This document shows positions 8,039 to 17,077 of a stretch of 64,000 nucleotides of DNA, one piece after another; position 1 is the stretch's first letter, and every line of letters begins with the position of its first letter. The notes under the pieces were generated by a model that did no database searches, had not been told where the DNA came from, and worked only from the letters and a program-made list of their open reading frames with translations. The DNA comes from Hyphomonas sp. (lineage in GTDB: Bacteria; Pseudomonadota; Alphaproteobacteria; Caulobacterales; Hyphomonadaceae): NCBI GenBank assembly GCA_002700305.1, contig PACZ01000024.1:395617-459616 (forward strand), read 5' to 3'. A program made the translations under genes and the position numbers.

Positions 8039-10432
8039 ATGACGTCTAAACTCCTCATGGGGGCGAGCTGCCTCATCCTGTCCGCTGCCGCCCCGTGGGC
8101 AACCGCGGTGGCACAGACCGAATCGACCGATACGCCTGTTGCCGCCCAGGGCACCAATGGAGACGAAGAAGCGAAAGTCTACGAAAGCATTGTCGTGACC
8201 GCCACGCGGCGCGCCGAGAAGCTGTCTGAAGTTCCGATTGCCATGTCCGTCTTCGGCGACGACGCCATCGACCAGACCAGCGTGCGCGAGCTTTCCGAAA
8301 TCTCGGAATACATCCCCAACGTCTCGATCTCCGGCCATAACGACTTCCGCTCCGTCATCACCATTCGCGGCGTCGGCTCGGCCTCCCGCAATATCGGTTT
8401 CGACAGCCGCGTCGGCGTCTATGTCGACGGCGTCTATATGGGCCAGTCCCCGGCCGTGAACCAAGAACTGCTGGACCTTGAGCGCGTCGAAGTGCTGCGC
8501 GGACCGCAGGGCATGCTGTTTGGCAAGAACACCGTCGCCGGCGCTATCAGCCTCGTCACCAAGAAGCCGTCCGACGAATTCTACGGCAAGGCAAGCGTCA
8601 ATGTCGGCAACTACAACCTGCGCGAACTGCAAGGCATGGTGAATTTGCCAATCGCGAAGAACGTTGCCGCCAAGCTCTCGATCTCCAAGACGGACCGCGA
8701 TGGATACATCGACAATATCACAACCGGCAATGACCTCGACACCAAAGACGTGCTGGCTTATCGCGCCCAGCTGCGCATCACGCCGACGGACAAGCTCGAG
8801 ATCAACCTCGCCTATGACGGTCTGAAGACCGACAACAAGATTCTCGTTGGCGAGCCCCTCACCGACACGCTCGGCATTCAGAAGGTCACGATCGCTCCGG
8901 AACCGCGCAAAGTCGCATTTGATTTTGACCCCACCGAAGACCGCGATGTCTCCGGTGCCATGATGGACCTGACCTACAAGTTCGACAACGGCTTCACCGC
9001 CAAGTCGATCACCGGCTACCGCGATACGGAAGCGAACTACAAGAACGCGACCGACTATGCGCCGGTTTCGATGCTCTACGTCGAATATGGCGACAAGTTC
9101 GAACAGTTGAGCCAGGAATTCCAGCTTATCTCGCCGGACGACAACGCGTTCACCTACATGGCCGGCCTCTACTATTACAATCAGAGTGCTGACACGAACC
9201 GGGATGTGTTCCTTGGTGACGACTTTCTGACAGCCTTTATCCAGCCGGTTGTGGCCCCAAGCGTTGCGCCGCTGTTGAACCTGGATCCCAACAACCTGAC
9301 CGAAGCGCAATTGGCCTTCATCTCGTCGCTCGCGGGCTTTGGCCCGGTCGGATCGAAGGTCATCAACGCCGGCACGGTCGATACCGAAAGCTTCGCAGCC
9401 TATTTCAACGGCAGCTATGATTTTGCCGACCGCTGGACCCTCGGCTTCGGCCTGCGTTACAGCGTTGAGGACAAGGATGTGAACTGGCTGCTCGATGGCC
9501 GCAATTCCGGCGTCTTCAGAATTGGCTCGACCAATGTTGCACCGGGCGATTCGACCACGGCCCCCACGCCGCTGGTCAATGACCGGCGCGACAGCTTCCT
9601 GTCGCCGGCCGTCAGCCTCAGCTATGCCGTCACAGACCAGAGCAATCTTTATGTGAAGTATTCCTCCGGCTACAAGAGCGGCGGCTTCAACCTCGACTTC
9701 ATCAATGAAGACGAACTGGCTGCCAATTCCGGTCTGGAGTTTGGCAAGGAAACTGTCGATGCCTATGAAATCGGTCTGAAGAACGAGTTCATGAACGGCC
9801 GGTTCACGCTGAACCTTGCCGGTTTCTACTCGGGCTATGACGACTATCAGGTGAACCAGTTCGTCGATCTTGGCGGCGGTCGCACATCGATCCGCATCAC
9901 CAATGCCGCGAAAGTCATCACCCAGGGCATCGAAGCGGAGTTCAACCTTCAGGCTACTGATAACTTCTCCCTGCAAGGATCTGCCGGTTATCTCGATGCC
10001 ACCTTCGATTCCTTCCCTGGCGGCGGCACGGCCGGCGGCGACGTCTCCGGCAATCAGCTGCCCGGCGCCTCGAAATGGTCGGCCTCCCTTGGCGGTCTCT
10101 ATACCCGCGATCTCCCATCGCTCGGCGCGACGTTCCTCACGCGTCTCGACATGACCTACAAGGATGGGTTCTACACCACGGTGGACAACCAGAAGACCAC
10201 GACGCTGCCCAGCACACAGGTCGTGCCTTACGGCTATATCGACTCCGTGACGCTGCTGAACGGCCGTGTCGGCCTGCAAAGCGACAATGGACGGTATGAA
10301 GTCTATCTCTGGGGCCGGAACCTTACGGACGAGGATTATCTGATTGATGATTTCCGCGACTTCCTGGGCACCATCGTCAACCACCCGAACATCGGGCGGA
10401 CTTACGGCGCTGAACTGGTTGTGAACTTCTGA
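8039..10432 (+). CDS. TonB-dependent outer-membrane receptor
   Basis: 797-residue TonB-dependent transporter for active uptake across the outer membrane. The signal peptide ends near AVAQ (residue 26). A TonB-box-like SIVVTATRR is followed by the plug domain (SVFGDDAIDQTSVRELSEI, GVGSASRNIGFDSRVGVYVDGVYMG, VEVLRGPQGMLFGKNTVAGAI) and a long beta-barrel ending NIGRTYGAELVVNF with the terminal Phe. GGAAGAAAAG precedes the ATG. The family is that common in hyphomonads and sphingomonads for organic substrates rather than typical siderophores. The DUF2817 peptidase gene starts 4 bases after its stop, so they are co-transcribed. It is probably controlled by the divergent TetR. Confidence 0.93.
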   Translation: MTSKLLMGASCLILSAAAPWATAVAQTESTDTPVAAQGTNGDEEAKVYESIVVTATRRAEKLSEVPIAMSVFGDDAIDQTSVRELSEISEYIPNVSISGHNDFRSVITIRGVGSASRNIGFDSRVGVYVDGVYMGQSPAVNQELLDLERVEVLRGPQGMLFGKNTVAGAISLVTKKPSDEFYGKASVNVGNYNLRELQGMVNLPIAKNVAAKLSISKTDRDGYIDNITTGNDLDTKDVLAYRAQLRITPTDKLEINLAYDGLKTDNKILVGEPLTDTLGIQKVTIAPEPRKVAFDFDPTEDRDVSGAMMDLTYKFDNGFTAKSITGYRDTEANYKNATDYAPVSMLYVEYGDKFEQLSQEFQLISPDDNAFTYMAGLYYYNQSADTNRDVFLGDDFLTAFIQPVVAPSVAPLLNLDPNNLTEAQLAFISSLAGFGPVGSKVINAGTVDTESFAAYFNGSYDFADRWTLGFGLRYSVEDKDVNWLLDGRNSGVFRIGSTNVAPGDSTTAPTPLVNDRRDSFLSPAVSLSYAVTDQSNLYVKYSSGYKSGGFNLDFINEDELAANSGLEFGKETVDAYEIGLKNEFMNGRFTLNLAGFYSGYDDYQVNQFVDLGGGRTSIRITNAAKVITQGIEAEFNLQATDNFSLQGSAGYLDATFDSFPGGGTAGGDVSGNQLPGASKWSASLGGLYTRDLPSLGATFLTRLDMTYKDGFYTTVDNQKTTTLPSTQVVPYGYIDSVTLLNGRVGLQSDNGRYEVYLWGRNLTDEDYLIDDFRDFLGTIVNHPNIGRTYGAELVVNF

Positions 10433-10435
10433 TCG

Positions 10436-11596
10436 ATGACTGATCCTTCTCTGCCGGGAAATGCATCGTATCCCTCCATCGGGGATGCGGTGCTTTCCCG
10501 GCGGTTTTCTGCTTCCTATTCGGAAGGCCGCCAGAAGTTTCTCACGTCATGCCGGAACAATGGCTTTGCGTTGAGTAGCCACCACCACCCTTCCCTGAAA
10601 GGGCCTTCCGGGGAAGACCTGGCAATAGACGCGGCCTGGCTCGGGCCAGAGAATGCCTCTCGCGTCGTCATTTTCAGCTGCGGAACGCACGGACTGGAAG
10701 CCGCACCGGGTGCTGCGACCATGCTCCATTGGCTGGAGACAGGCGGACCAAGCCGTCTTCCAGGTGATATGGCCGTGCTTCTGATTCATGCGATCAATCC
10801 CTTTGGATGGGCGTGGGCGCACCGGATCAATGAGAATGGCATTGACCTGAACCGGAACTTTGCTGATCGGGGCAATGCGCTGCCATCAAATACAGCGTAC
10901 AAGGATATTCACCACCTCCTTATGGACACCTCAATGGATGAGGATGGCCTCAGCCGATTTGTGCAAGGGTTCCACAAACTGGCTGCGCAAAAAGGGATGA
11001 ACACCGCCCTGACTGGCATAACCTCCGGGCAATATGACTTTCCGGACGGACTGAGCTTTGGCGGCGACGCGCTCAGCTGGTCTGGCGAGGTCCTCTTTCA
11101 GATCGCCCGTGACCACCTCAGACAGGCGGAAAAGATCGCCCATATCGACTGGCATACCGGCATCGGCGAATACGGACGAGCGCACTTCATCCTTGATGAA
11201 CCAAAAGCCTCGGAAAGCTATTCGGTCCTGTCCAGCTGGTGGCCGGATCACACCATCCACTGCGACGACGTCGTTGAGGGTGTGTCGATCTTTTACAATG
11301 GCCTCTTCCTTGAGGGGCTCCGGAAGGACATCCGTTCGTTTAGCCCGGCACAGGTCGTGAATGTGACGATCGAATGGGGCACCTATGATGTCGAAAAGAT
11401 GGTGCAGGCATTGGTCATGGATAACTGGCTGATGCATCGCGCCAACGGCTCGAGCCCGGCTCAGGTCGATGCCGTCCGGAGTGACCTGATCGAACGCTTC
11501 TATCCGCGCGACCCAGCCTGGCGCAGCAGCGTGCTGAAGACCTCCGAAACTATCTATGCCCAGGCAATTGCCGGTCTGGACAATTGGAGCGATTGA
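10436..11596 (+). CDS. DUF2817 (M14 carboxypeptidase-like) hydrolase
   Basis: 386-residue protein of the DUF2817 family, distant relatives of M14 zinc carboxypeptidases. The metal-site region is VVIFSCGTHGLEA (HxxE type), later AINPFGWAWAHRINENGIDLNRNF, and the third ligand region AHIDWHTGIGEYG. There is no signal peptide, so it should act in the cytoplasm on the compound brought in by the adjacent TonB receptor and an inner-membrane carrier not seen here. The gene follows the receptor stop after 3 bases and ends at a strong bidirectional hairpin. Peptide hydrolysis is the family-based guess; an amidohydrolase role is possible. Confidence 0.85.
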   Translation: MTDPSLPGNASYPSIGDAVLSRRFSASYSEGRQKFLTSCRNNGFALSSHHHPSLKGPSGEDLAIDAAWLGPENASRVVIFSCGTHGLEAAPGAATMLHWLETGGPSRLPGDMAVLLIHAINPFGWAWAHRINENGIDLNRNFADRGNALPSNTAYKDIHHLLMDTSMDEDGLSRFVQGFHKLAAQKGMNTALTGITSGQYDFPDGLSFGGDALSWSGEVLFQIARDHLRQAEKIAHIDWHTGIGEYGRAHFILDEPKASESYSVLSSWWPDHTIHCDDVVEGVSIFYNGLFLEGLRKDIRSFSPAQVVNVTIEWGTYDVEKMVQALVMDNWLMHRANGSSPAQVDAVRSDLIERFYPRDPAWRSSVLKTSETIYAQAIAGLDNWSD

Positions 11597-11620
11597 ACGG
11601 CCCTGCGCAATGCAGACAAG

Positions 11621-11662
11621 AAAAAAGGGCGAAGCGATCCAAACCGCTTCGCCCTCTTCATT
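11621..11662. terminator. Bidirectional terminator
   Basis: GGGCGAAGCG (11627-11636) pairs with CGCTTCGCCC (11645-11654). An A6 tract lies on the left and a T-rich stretch on the right, so it can stop both the DUF2817 gene (+) and the aminotransferase gene (-). Confidence 0.85.
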
Positions 11663-11724
11663 TTCCAGACTCTCTTCAATTGCAGAACAGGGCCGGAAGC
11701 CCCCGGCAACGGGGGCGCAAACTA

Positions 11725-12894
11725 CTACGCGCCGACGATGCCCGGAAGCGCCTTGCAGAAACGTTCGACATCTTCGATCTTGCCGGTGGAGACGCGGGTC
11801 CAGTCGACATAGTCCATATATTGTCCGCGAACAGAGATCTTCTGCTCAGCGAAGGCTTTCTGGACATCATTGGCTGCTTTGCCAGACTTGAAGAAAACGA
11901 AGTTGGTTTGCGACGGCAGGTATTCCAGACCGAGCGTATCCAGGGTCGCCTTGATCATGTCACGGGCTTCGCGGACTTTCGCTTTCGAATAAGCGAGGAA
12001 TTGCTCGTCATTGTAGCAGCCGATGGCAGCCGCATAGGACGTGCACGGCGACCAGGACATTGCCGTCGCCTGAATCTTCTGCGCCACTTCCGGCGAAGAG
12101 ATCGTGTAGCCCATGCGGATACCGGCCATGCCGTAGATCTTCGAGAAGGTCCGCGACACGATTACGTTGTGGCCTTCCTTGATCAGCGGGATGCAGGTAT
12201 TCGCATCCGGATCGTCAGCCAGTTCCATATAGGCTTCGTCGACCAGGACAGTGGTCTTCGCAGCCATCCGCTTTACGGCGGCTTTCATGTCTGCTTCTGG
12301 CGCAACGAGGCCGGTCGGGTTGTTCGGGTTGCAGAGCTGGACAAGGCCTGTGCTCTCACTGACCTTGGCTTCAATGGCTTCAAGATCAGTGCTCATGTCG
12401 GCTTTCAGCGGCACCCGGTCGATGGTCGCCATGCCGAGACGAGCGGCATACAGCGCTGTCGTGTCCCAGAACAGGCGCGGCGCAACAATCGGACCGTTGG
12501 GGCCATAGATCATCGCGATGGCGGACAGCGCTTCGCCCGAACCGGTGGTCAGCGCGATCTGCTCCGGCGCCACGCCATGGCGATCCGCAATCATCTGGGC
12601 CAGCTGCTTCACTGCATCCTGCGACGCATAGTACGCGCCTTTGGAGCCCGCATATTCGATCATTTTCAGGGCAGACGGCGCCGGGCCGTAGGGGTTCTCG
12701 TTCCGCGACAGGAGCGCAACGCCTTCCGGCGGTCCGAGAAGGTAGGGGTTCTCCACAGCAACTTTCTCAGGCGGGAAAGCTGCCTCAGTTGTTTCGGCGA
12801 TCGCAGAGGCGCCCGATGCGCAAGCGGTTGCACCCGCCACACCGAGACCGGTCGCACCAGCCAGAAGAAAACGTCTGGAAATATCGTAAGCCAT
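11725..12894 (-). CDS. Tat-exported class I/II aminotransferase
   Basis: 389-residue PLP enzyme of the histidinol-phosphate-aminotransferase-like fold. Its N-terminus ISRRFLLAGATGLGVAGATA is a twin-arginine signal (SRRFLL), followed by a Cys in ATACAS that makes a poor lipobox. PLP-binding parts are present: ALTTGSGEALS, LCNPNNPTG, VLVDEAYMEL and VSRTFSKIYGMAGIRMGY, with the Schiff-base Lys in TFSK. Tat export allows a folded, cofactor-loaded enzyme to reach the periplasm, where an aminotransferase is unusual. It ends convergent to the DUF2817 gene and lies downstream of the second TonB receptor in the same orientation. An amino acid or amino sugar taken up by those receptors is a plausible substrate. 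Confidence 0.88.
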   Translation of the reverse strand: MAYDISRRFLLAGATGLGVAGATACASGASAIAETTEAAFPPEKVAVENPYLLGPPEGVALLSRNENPYGPAPSALKMIEYAGSKGAYYASQDAVKQLAQMIADRHGVAPEQIALTTGSGEALSAIAMIYGPNGPIVAPRLFWDTTALYAARLGMATIDRVPLKADMSTDLEAIEAKVSESTGLVQLCNPNNPTGLVAPEADMKAAVKRMAAKTTVLVDEAYMELADDPDANTCIPLIKEGHNVIVSRTFSKIYGMAGIRMGYTISSPEVAQKIQATAMSWSPCTSYAAAIGCYNDEQFLAYSKAKVREARDMIKATLDTLGLEYLPSQTNFVFFKSGKAANDVQKAFAEQKISVRGQYMDYVDWTRVSTGKIEDVERFCKALPGIVGA

Positions 12895-12969
12895 ATTCTG
12901 AATTACCTGTAGCCTTTGGGTTGAAAAGAAACTGAATCCTTGAGGTTCGCTTGATTGCGATTGGGAGCA

Positions 12970-13245
12970 TCATCCTGTCCGGCCATTGTACAGGACCATT
13001 CCGGATGTTGCGACGAAAGGGGTAGTAATTGCCGGTATGGCGATTGCGGCGTTGAATTGGTGGGCAGCTTTGGCGCCTATCAGGGCAGTGAAGAATGAAA
13101 TTGCCGCACTTGCCGCTGCGGTAAGTGAATAGGCGTCGAGCAAAATCCCTAGCAGTAGATTCGCACGCTCCGGATGTGAAGTCACGAATATCAAGGCGCA
13201 GCCGAGCGGAAAAGACGCGAATATACCCGAAAAGGTTGCAGTCAC
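12970..13245 (-). pseudogene. Possible remnant of an integral-membrane protein gene
   Basis: The minus strand is open for about 100 codons, starting only with a GTG at 13245 (upstream codons continue to a stop at 13279-13281 without ATG). The translation contains two convincing hydrophobic helices (FSGIFASFPLGCALIFVTSH and SLTAAASAAISFFTALIGA) and a third weaker one, quite unlike random antisense translation. There is no ribosome-binding site, and the end is abrupt, so I read it as a decayed fragment of a polytopic membrane protein or, less likely, a small membrane protein. Family not recognised. Confidence 0.3.
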
Positions 13246-13382
13246 GGTGCCGGGACACGGTTCGCGCGCATCGGGCGATTACCGCTGTTTATTGCCAGAC
13301 ATTCTGATCTGCGCTTCCTGATTGAGGCTTGTCAAAACGCCCCTTCCCGAAAATGCAAGAAGGGGTAGCGATCCCCCTCCCC

Positions 13383-13420
13383 GCGAAAATGCCGCCCGCC
13401 CCGATCAGGGGGCGGGCGGA
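13383..13420 (-). terminator. Terminator of the TonB receptor gene
   Basis: CCGCCCGCCCC (13392-13402) and GGGGGCGGGCGG (13408-13419) form a very GC-rich stem with a 5-base loop. On the minus strand it is followed by CATTTTCGC, a short T-run. Confidence 0.7.
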
Positions 13421-13432
13421 TTTCATGCCAGC

Positions 13433-16060
13433 TTAGAAGTTGGCGAGCAGTTTGACGTAGTAGTAGCCACCCTGCCAGTCGATGATGTCGCCGGAGCGAT
13501 AGATACGGCCACAGCAGCTGTCACCAAGTTCCGCTTCATCCGGATACTGGTCGAAAGCGTTGCGGGCACCGATCGAGATCTTCACGGCTTCAGAAGCCTG
13601 GAAGGACCCTTCGAGGTCAACCTGAACCTTGGCACCATAGTCCTGATAAACCAGCGGCGCATTCGAGCCGTCGGAGTTTGTGGACTCACCATAGTAGTTG
13701 GCACGTGCCAGGAAGCTGTAAGGTCCGACTTCGTGCGTCACGGAGAAGACGCCGCGCCATTTCGGATCGTAGTTGACGAAGTCGTACTGGTCTTCGTCGT
13801 TGAACAGTGAACCGACATCGCTGTCGAACTCAGTCTTGTTGTAGTTCACAGATCCCGTGAACTTCGTTGAAGACCCGTTCGCCCAATCCTTGGAGTAGGT
13901 ACCAACAATATCCACACCCTTGGTGCTCGTGTCGAAAGCGTTGGTGAAGTAGAACACGCCACCAATCGATTCCGCGCCGACAACCCCGGCACCAACGAGA
14001 GCGAGATAGTTGTCATATGCAGTGCCCGCGCCCGGATCCGTCGAAACATCCTGCGTCGAAATTGCATTCACACGATCTTCCAGGTCGATCTGGTAGAAGT
14101 CGACCGTCAGCGAGAAGGCATCATAAGACGAAGTGAATCCCAACGTGTAGTTGGTGGACTTCTCGGGTTTGAGCGGCTCAGCGCCAAGCGCGCCGGCAAT
14201 CGGACCGCCTGCCGGGAACAGCCCCGTTGCTACAGGGAAACCATTGGGCAGACGGGTCGACACGTTGGTCGTACCCTGCTGGCCCGGTGTCGGAGCCCGG
14301 AAACCCGTACCGACAGAACCGCGCATCGCAAAGTTCGGCGTGAACTCATAACGCCCAGCCAGCTTCCAGACCAGTTCGGAGTCGAAGTCCGAATAGTCTT
14401 CGAAGCGCAGGGCACCTTGCAGGAACAAGGCATCCGTTACGTCAGCACTCAGATCACCGTAAATGGCATAGGAGTCACGCGTGTATTCGCCCGAGAATTC
14501 CGGAGAGTAGCCCGGGAAGCCATTCGAACCGACGCCAAGTGCGGTATAGACCGGATCATCCGGGTTGGAGCAATCGAGCGACGAGCCACTTGAGATCACC
14601 GCCGCACCCGCGGCCGTTGGCGCCCCCGAAGCACAGAAGCCCCAAGGATCCGGAAGGGAGTATGGACCATCCTGATACGATGCTGCGTCACCACCAACCA
14701 ATTCATACGACTCGTCGAGATAGCTGGCGCCGAAGGCAAACAGCAGCGGGCTCGAAAGACCGACTTCAAACTCCTTGGAGAAGTCCGACTGCAGCTGCAT
14801 TTCTTCGTTGATCAGATCGCCAGGGTGAAAGCTTGTCGGAGAGGCATCGCCCAGCGACGGGTTGACAGTATTCTTCAGCGTATACTTGATCTCGTTGTGA
14901 CCGAGACGTCCGCTGAAGTCATATGTGATGCCGTTGTCCCATTCACCTCGGGCACCGACGACACCGGAGTAGTCGATCACGTTGCCGAAGAAGCGCGGGG
15001 TAAAGCCGCCCGGGAACAGGAAGAGCGAAGACCAGAGCGATCCATCTTCAAGACGGATGTTCTCAATCGTGCCATTGCCTGGATAACGGTAGAAGAAACC
15101 GCCGTCCGCTTCGGAGTTCGAATAATTGCCGAAGCCATAGAGCTCAACATCGCCAATTGTGTAACCGGCGTTCACGAAAGACCGGAAGGCTTTGGAGTTC
15201 GGTTGCCCCCACGGCTGAACGACACCAGAACCAGAATAGTCAGCGCTATCGAGACCGGCGATGAAGGAGTCCAGATCGAAACCAGCGATCGACGTATCGC
15301 CCGGATTGAAATCAGGGCTGTCCACGTCCACACAGACCCAGCTCTGACAGTACTGTTCACCGCGAAGCGTCGCATCAGCCTTCGAGTATTCGGCAGAGAC
15401 GTTGATGAAACCATTCTCACCGAGACCAAGACCGAAGTTACCTGCAAGTGTTGTATTGAAGCCGTCACCCTCATAGTACTGACCGAAGTCGGCACTGATC
15501 GCACCACCTTCCGGGGAGTCCTTCAGGATGAAGTTGATGACGCCGGCAATTGCGTCGGAGCCGTACTGAGCCGCAGCGCCATCGCGCAGGACTTCAACGC
15601 TTTTCAGCGCAATTGCAGGAATTGTTGCAATATCCGGCCCCTGCGTACCGGACCCGCCGATCTGCACCAGAGCGGCGCGGTGACGGCGCTTGGAATTGAC
15701 CAGGACCAGCGTCTTGTCAGTGGGCATGCCCCGCAGCGTTGCCGGACGGATGAATGTACCGCCATCAGAGATCGGCTGGCGAGACAATGAATAAGACGGA
15801 ACCAGCGTCTTGATGATGTCGTTGGCATCGGTAAACGGGACGTCGGAGATTTCGTCTGAACTCAGAACGTCTACTGGAACAGGCGAATCCATAACGGAAC
15901 GGGCCTTGCCCCGCATACCGGTGATGATAACTTTTTCCTGTACGGAAGTTTCATCGGCTGCCGGTTCATCGTCTGGTTCTGCGTAAGCCACTCCCCCAGT
16001 GACCACCATTCCCACGACCGCTGATGACACGGCACATTTCAAGAAAGAACTAAATCGCAC
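13433..16060 (-). CDS. TonB-dependent outer-membrane receptor
   Basis: 875-residue receptor. I place the start at a GTG (16058-16060) because AAAGGGAA precedes it at the right distance and the next residues form a signal peptide (FLKCAVSSAVVGMVVTGGVAYAE); a longer in-frame reading to 16168 has no such support. TonB-box-like EKVIITGMRG, then the plug (VDVLSSDEISDVPFTDANDII, ATLRGMPTDKTLVLVNSKRRHRAAL, VEVLRDGAAAQYGSDAIAGVINFIL) and a barrel ending YYYVKLLANF. The plug is of the type annotated for broad organic substrates in alpha- and gammaproteobacteria. Upstream in the same orientation lies an ANTAR regulator, with a 363-base gap that may be a regulated leader. Confidence 0.92.
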   Translation of the reverse strand: MRFSSFLKCAVSSAVVGMVVTGGVAYAEPDDEPAADETSVQEKVIITGMRGKARSVMDSPVPVDVLSSDEISDVPFTDANDIIKTLVPSYSLSRQPISDGGTFIRPATLRGMPTDKTLVLVNSKRRHRAALVQIGGSGTQGPDIATIPAIALKSVEVLRDGAAAQYGSDAIAGVINFILKDSPEGGAISADFGQYYEGDGFNTTLAGNFGLGLGENGFINVSAEYSKADATLRGEQYCQSWVCVDVDSPDFNPGDTSIAGFDLDSFIAGLDSADYSGSGVVQPWGQPNSKAFRSFVNAGYTIGDVELYGFGNYSNSEADGGFFYRYPGNGTIENIRLEDGSLWSSLFLFPGGFTPRFFGNVIDYSGVVGARGEWDNGITYDFSGRLGHNEIKYTLKNTVNPSLGDASPTSFHPGDLINEEMQLQSDFSKEFEVGLSSPLLFAFGASYLDESYELVGGDAASYQDGPYSLPDPWGFCASGAPTAAGAAVISSGSSLDCSNPDDPVYTALGVGSNGFPGYSPEFSGEYTRDSYAIYGDLSADVTDALFLQGALRFEDYSDFDSELVWKLAGRYEFTPNFAMRGSVGTGFRAPTPGQQGTTNVSTRLPNGFPVATGLFPAGGPIAGALGAEPLKPEKSTNYTLGFTSSYDAFSLTVDFYQIDLEDRVNAISTQDVSTDPGAGTAYDNYLALVGAGVVGAESIGGVFYFTNAFDTSTKGVDIVGTYSKDWANGSSTKFTGSVNYNKTEFDSDVGSLFNDEDQYDFVNYDPKWRGVFSVTHEVGPYSFLARANYYGESTNSDGSNAPLVYQDYGAKVQVDLEGSFQASEAVKISIGARNAFDQYPDEAELGDSCCGRIYRSGDIIDWQGGYYYVKLLANF

Positions 16061-16423
16061 TTTGTATTCCCTTTCCGCAGCGAAACCGTCACTCTCTTCA
16101 CGGCTCCGTCTGCCCCCTGTTGTCGAGCACACACCAGCTTCCCCCGTTGAGCCGAACGCCCAAGGCACTGATATCCTGAGGTGTAAGTCGGGCCCGCCAT
16201 TGAGCCATACCCGTCAGAGGGCTGTTAAAATGCCGTCGTTGGCACTCCGCTCCAGCTGACTTGTGTTCAGGCTGTTCCGGGTGTCAGGGATTGCCAATTC
16301 GAAAGGCGCTGCGACTGGCGTTGAATCTTTAACCCGTCATGCTTTTGTGCACTGCACACCAGACAACGCCCAAAGTCTCAGCACATGGGCGGAGTACAGT
16401 AATCTTCCAAAATTTGTAAGGTT
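16061..16423 (-). other. 363-base leader/intergenic region between ANTAR gene and TonB receptor
   Basis: No gene is visible. On the minus strand, reading toward the TonB receptor, it contains two adjacent small hairpins with six-base loops (16209-16246) and GC-rich inverted segments nearer the receptor, but no clear T-run terminator. It may be a transcribed leader. Confidence 0.4.
16209..16246 (-). promoter_or_regulatory. Candidate ANTAR target: tandem hexaloop hairpins
   Basis: Minus strand, in transcription order. Stem AGTGCC (16246-16241), loop AACGAC, stem GGCATT (16234-16229), followed by TTAACA. Then stem GCCC (16222-16219), loop TCTGAC, stem GGGT (16212-16209). Both loops have six bases and G at position 4, and the first has A at position 1, as in RNAs bound by ANTAR proteins. 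The second loop breaks the A1 rule and its stem is short. Confidence 0.3.
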
Positions 16424-17077
16424 TCATGGAAAAAGCGCGAAGATTGCCAGAATGTTTTCTGCCACTTCCCGCATCGTTTTGCCCTGAGTCATCGCCAGGC
16501 GGCGCATGGAATCGTAGACTTCCTGCTCAGGTAGGCCGCTCTTGGTCATCAGCAGGCCTTTGGCACGTTCAATTGTCTTACGTGCGGCCAGGCTTTCCTG
16601 GGATTTTCGTAGTTCGTCGCGCAATTCAGAGGTCAGCACATGACGCTCTTCAGCCACCTCAAGAATGACCGGGATGCGCTCAGGCTCCAGGCCATCGACG
16701 ATGAACGAACTGACGCCAAGCTTCAGTGCCCGGCTCATTTCTTCCCGTGAACTCCGGTCAACGAAGACAAGAATCGGAATGGACCGGAAGCGCCGCATCG
16801 CCAGAAGCTCTGACAACAAATCAAGGTCTGCTTCCACAGACGCGAGAATAATGGCGCTGGCGCCAACCAATTTTAGACGCCCGGTCTCCCAGTCCGCTTG
16901 CCCGGTGACCTCAACCTGCAAAGGCTTGTCGCTGAGCCCGCCCGCGATCAGGCTGGCTCTGGCTTCATCGCTGGCCAGCACCAGTATCTGGCTGTCCCAG
17001 ACGCTGGATTCAGCTGATTGGGCAAATTGCTGGCCTTCTTCCAGCAACACAGCTCCGCGAGAGGTATCTGACGCCAT
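16424..17077 (-). CDS. ANTAR-domain antiterminator with pseudo-receiver
   Basis: 217 residues from the ATG at 17077 (a TTG ten codons earlier is the alternative). The N-terminal half folds like a response-regulator receiver, but where the phospho-acceptor Asp is expected the strand reads GASAIILAS, so it is a pseudo-receiver. The C-terminus is the ANTAR RNA-binding three-helix domain (ELRKSQESLAARKTIERAKGLLMTKSGLPEQEVYDSMRRLAM ... MREVAENIL). Proteins of this kind (AmiR, NasT) prevent termination in leader RNAs, usually of nitrogen-assimilation operons. The next gene downstream in the same orientation is a TonB receptor behind a 363-base gap, a natural candidate target. A coiled segment links the two domains. 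Confidence 0.9.
   Translation of the reverse strand: MASDTSRGAVLLEEGQQFAQSAESSVWDSQILVLASDEARASLIAGGLSDKPLQVEVTGQADWETGRLKLVGASAIILASVEADLDLLSELLAMRRFRSIPILVFVDRSSREEMSRALKLGVSSFIVDGLEPERIPVILEVAEERHVLTSELRDELRKSQESLAARKTIERAKGLLMTKSGLPEQEVYDSMRRLAMTQGKTMREVAENILAIFALFP

Larger units (their letters stand above)
12895..13432. other. Intergenic region, aminotransferase to TonB receptor
   Basis: 538 bases without a secure gene. It holds the promoter side of the aminotransferase gene, a possible membrane-protein remnant (12970-13278, minus strand) and, at 13392-13419, the terminator of the TonB receptor gene. Confidence 0.6.

Noticed and set aside
7949..10384. An 811-codon minus-strand frame opposite the first TonB receptor
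   Set aside because: The plus-strand receptor has a signal peptide, plug and barrel motifs and a terminal Phe; the opposite frame has none of these.
14825..15790. A plus-strand frame of 321 codons inside the second TonB receptor gene
   Set aside because: Shadow of the minus-strand receptor; no start context and no domain.
16061..16168. N-terminal extension of the second TonB receptor
   Set aside because: The signal peptide begins at the GTG 16060 with a proper ribosome-binding site; the extension is not receptor-like.
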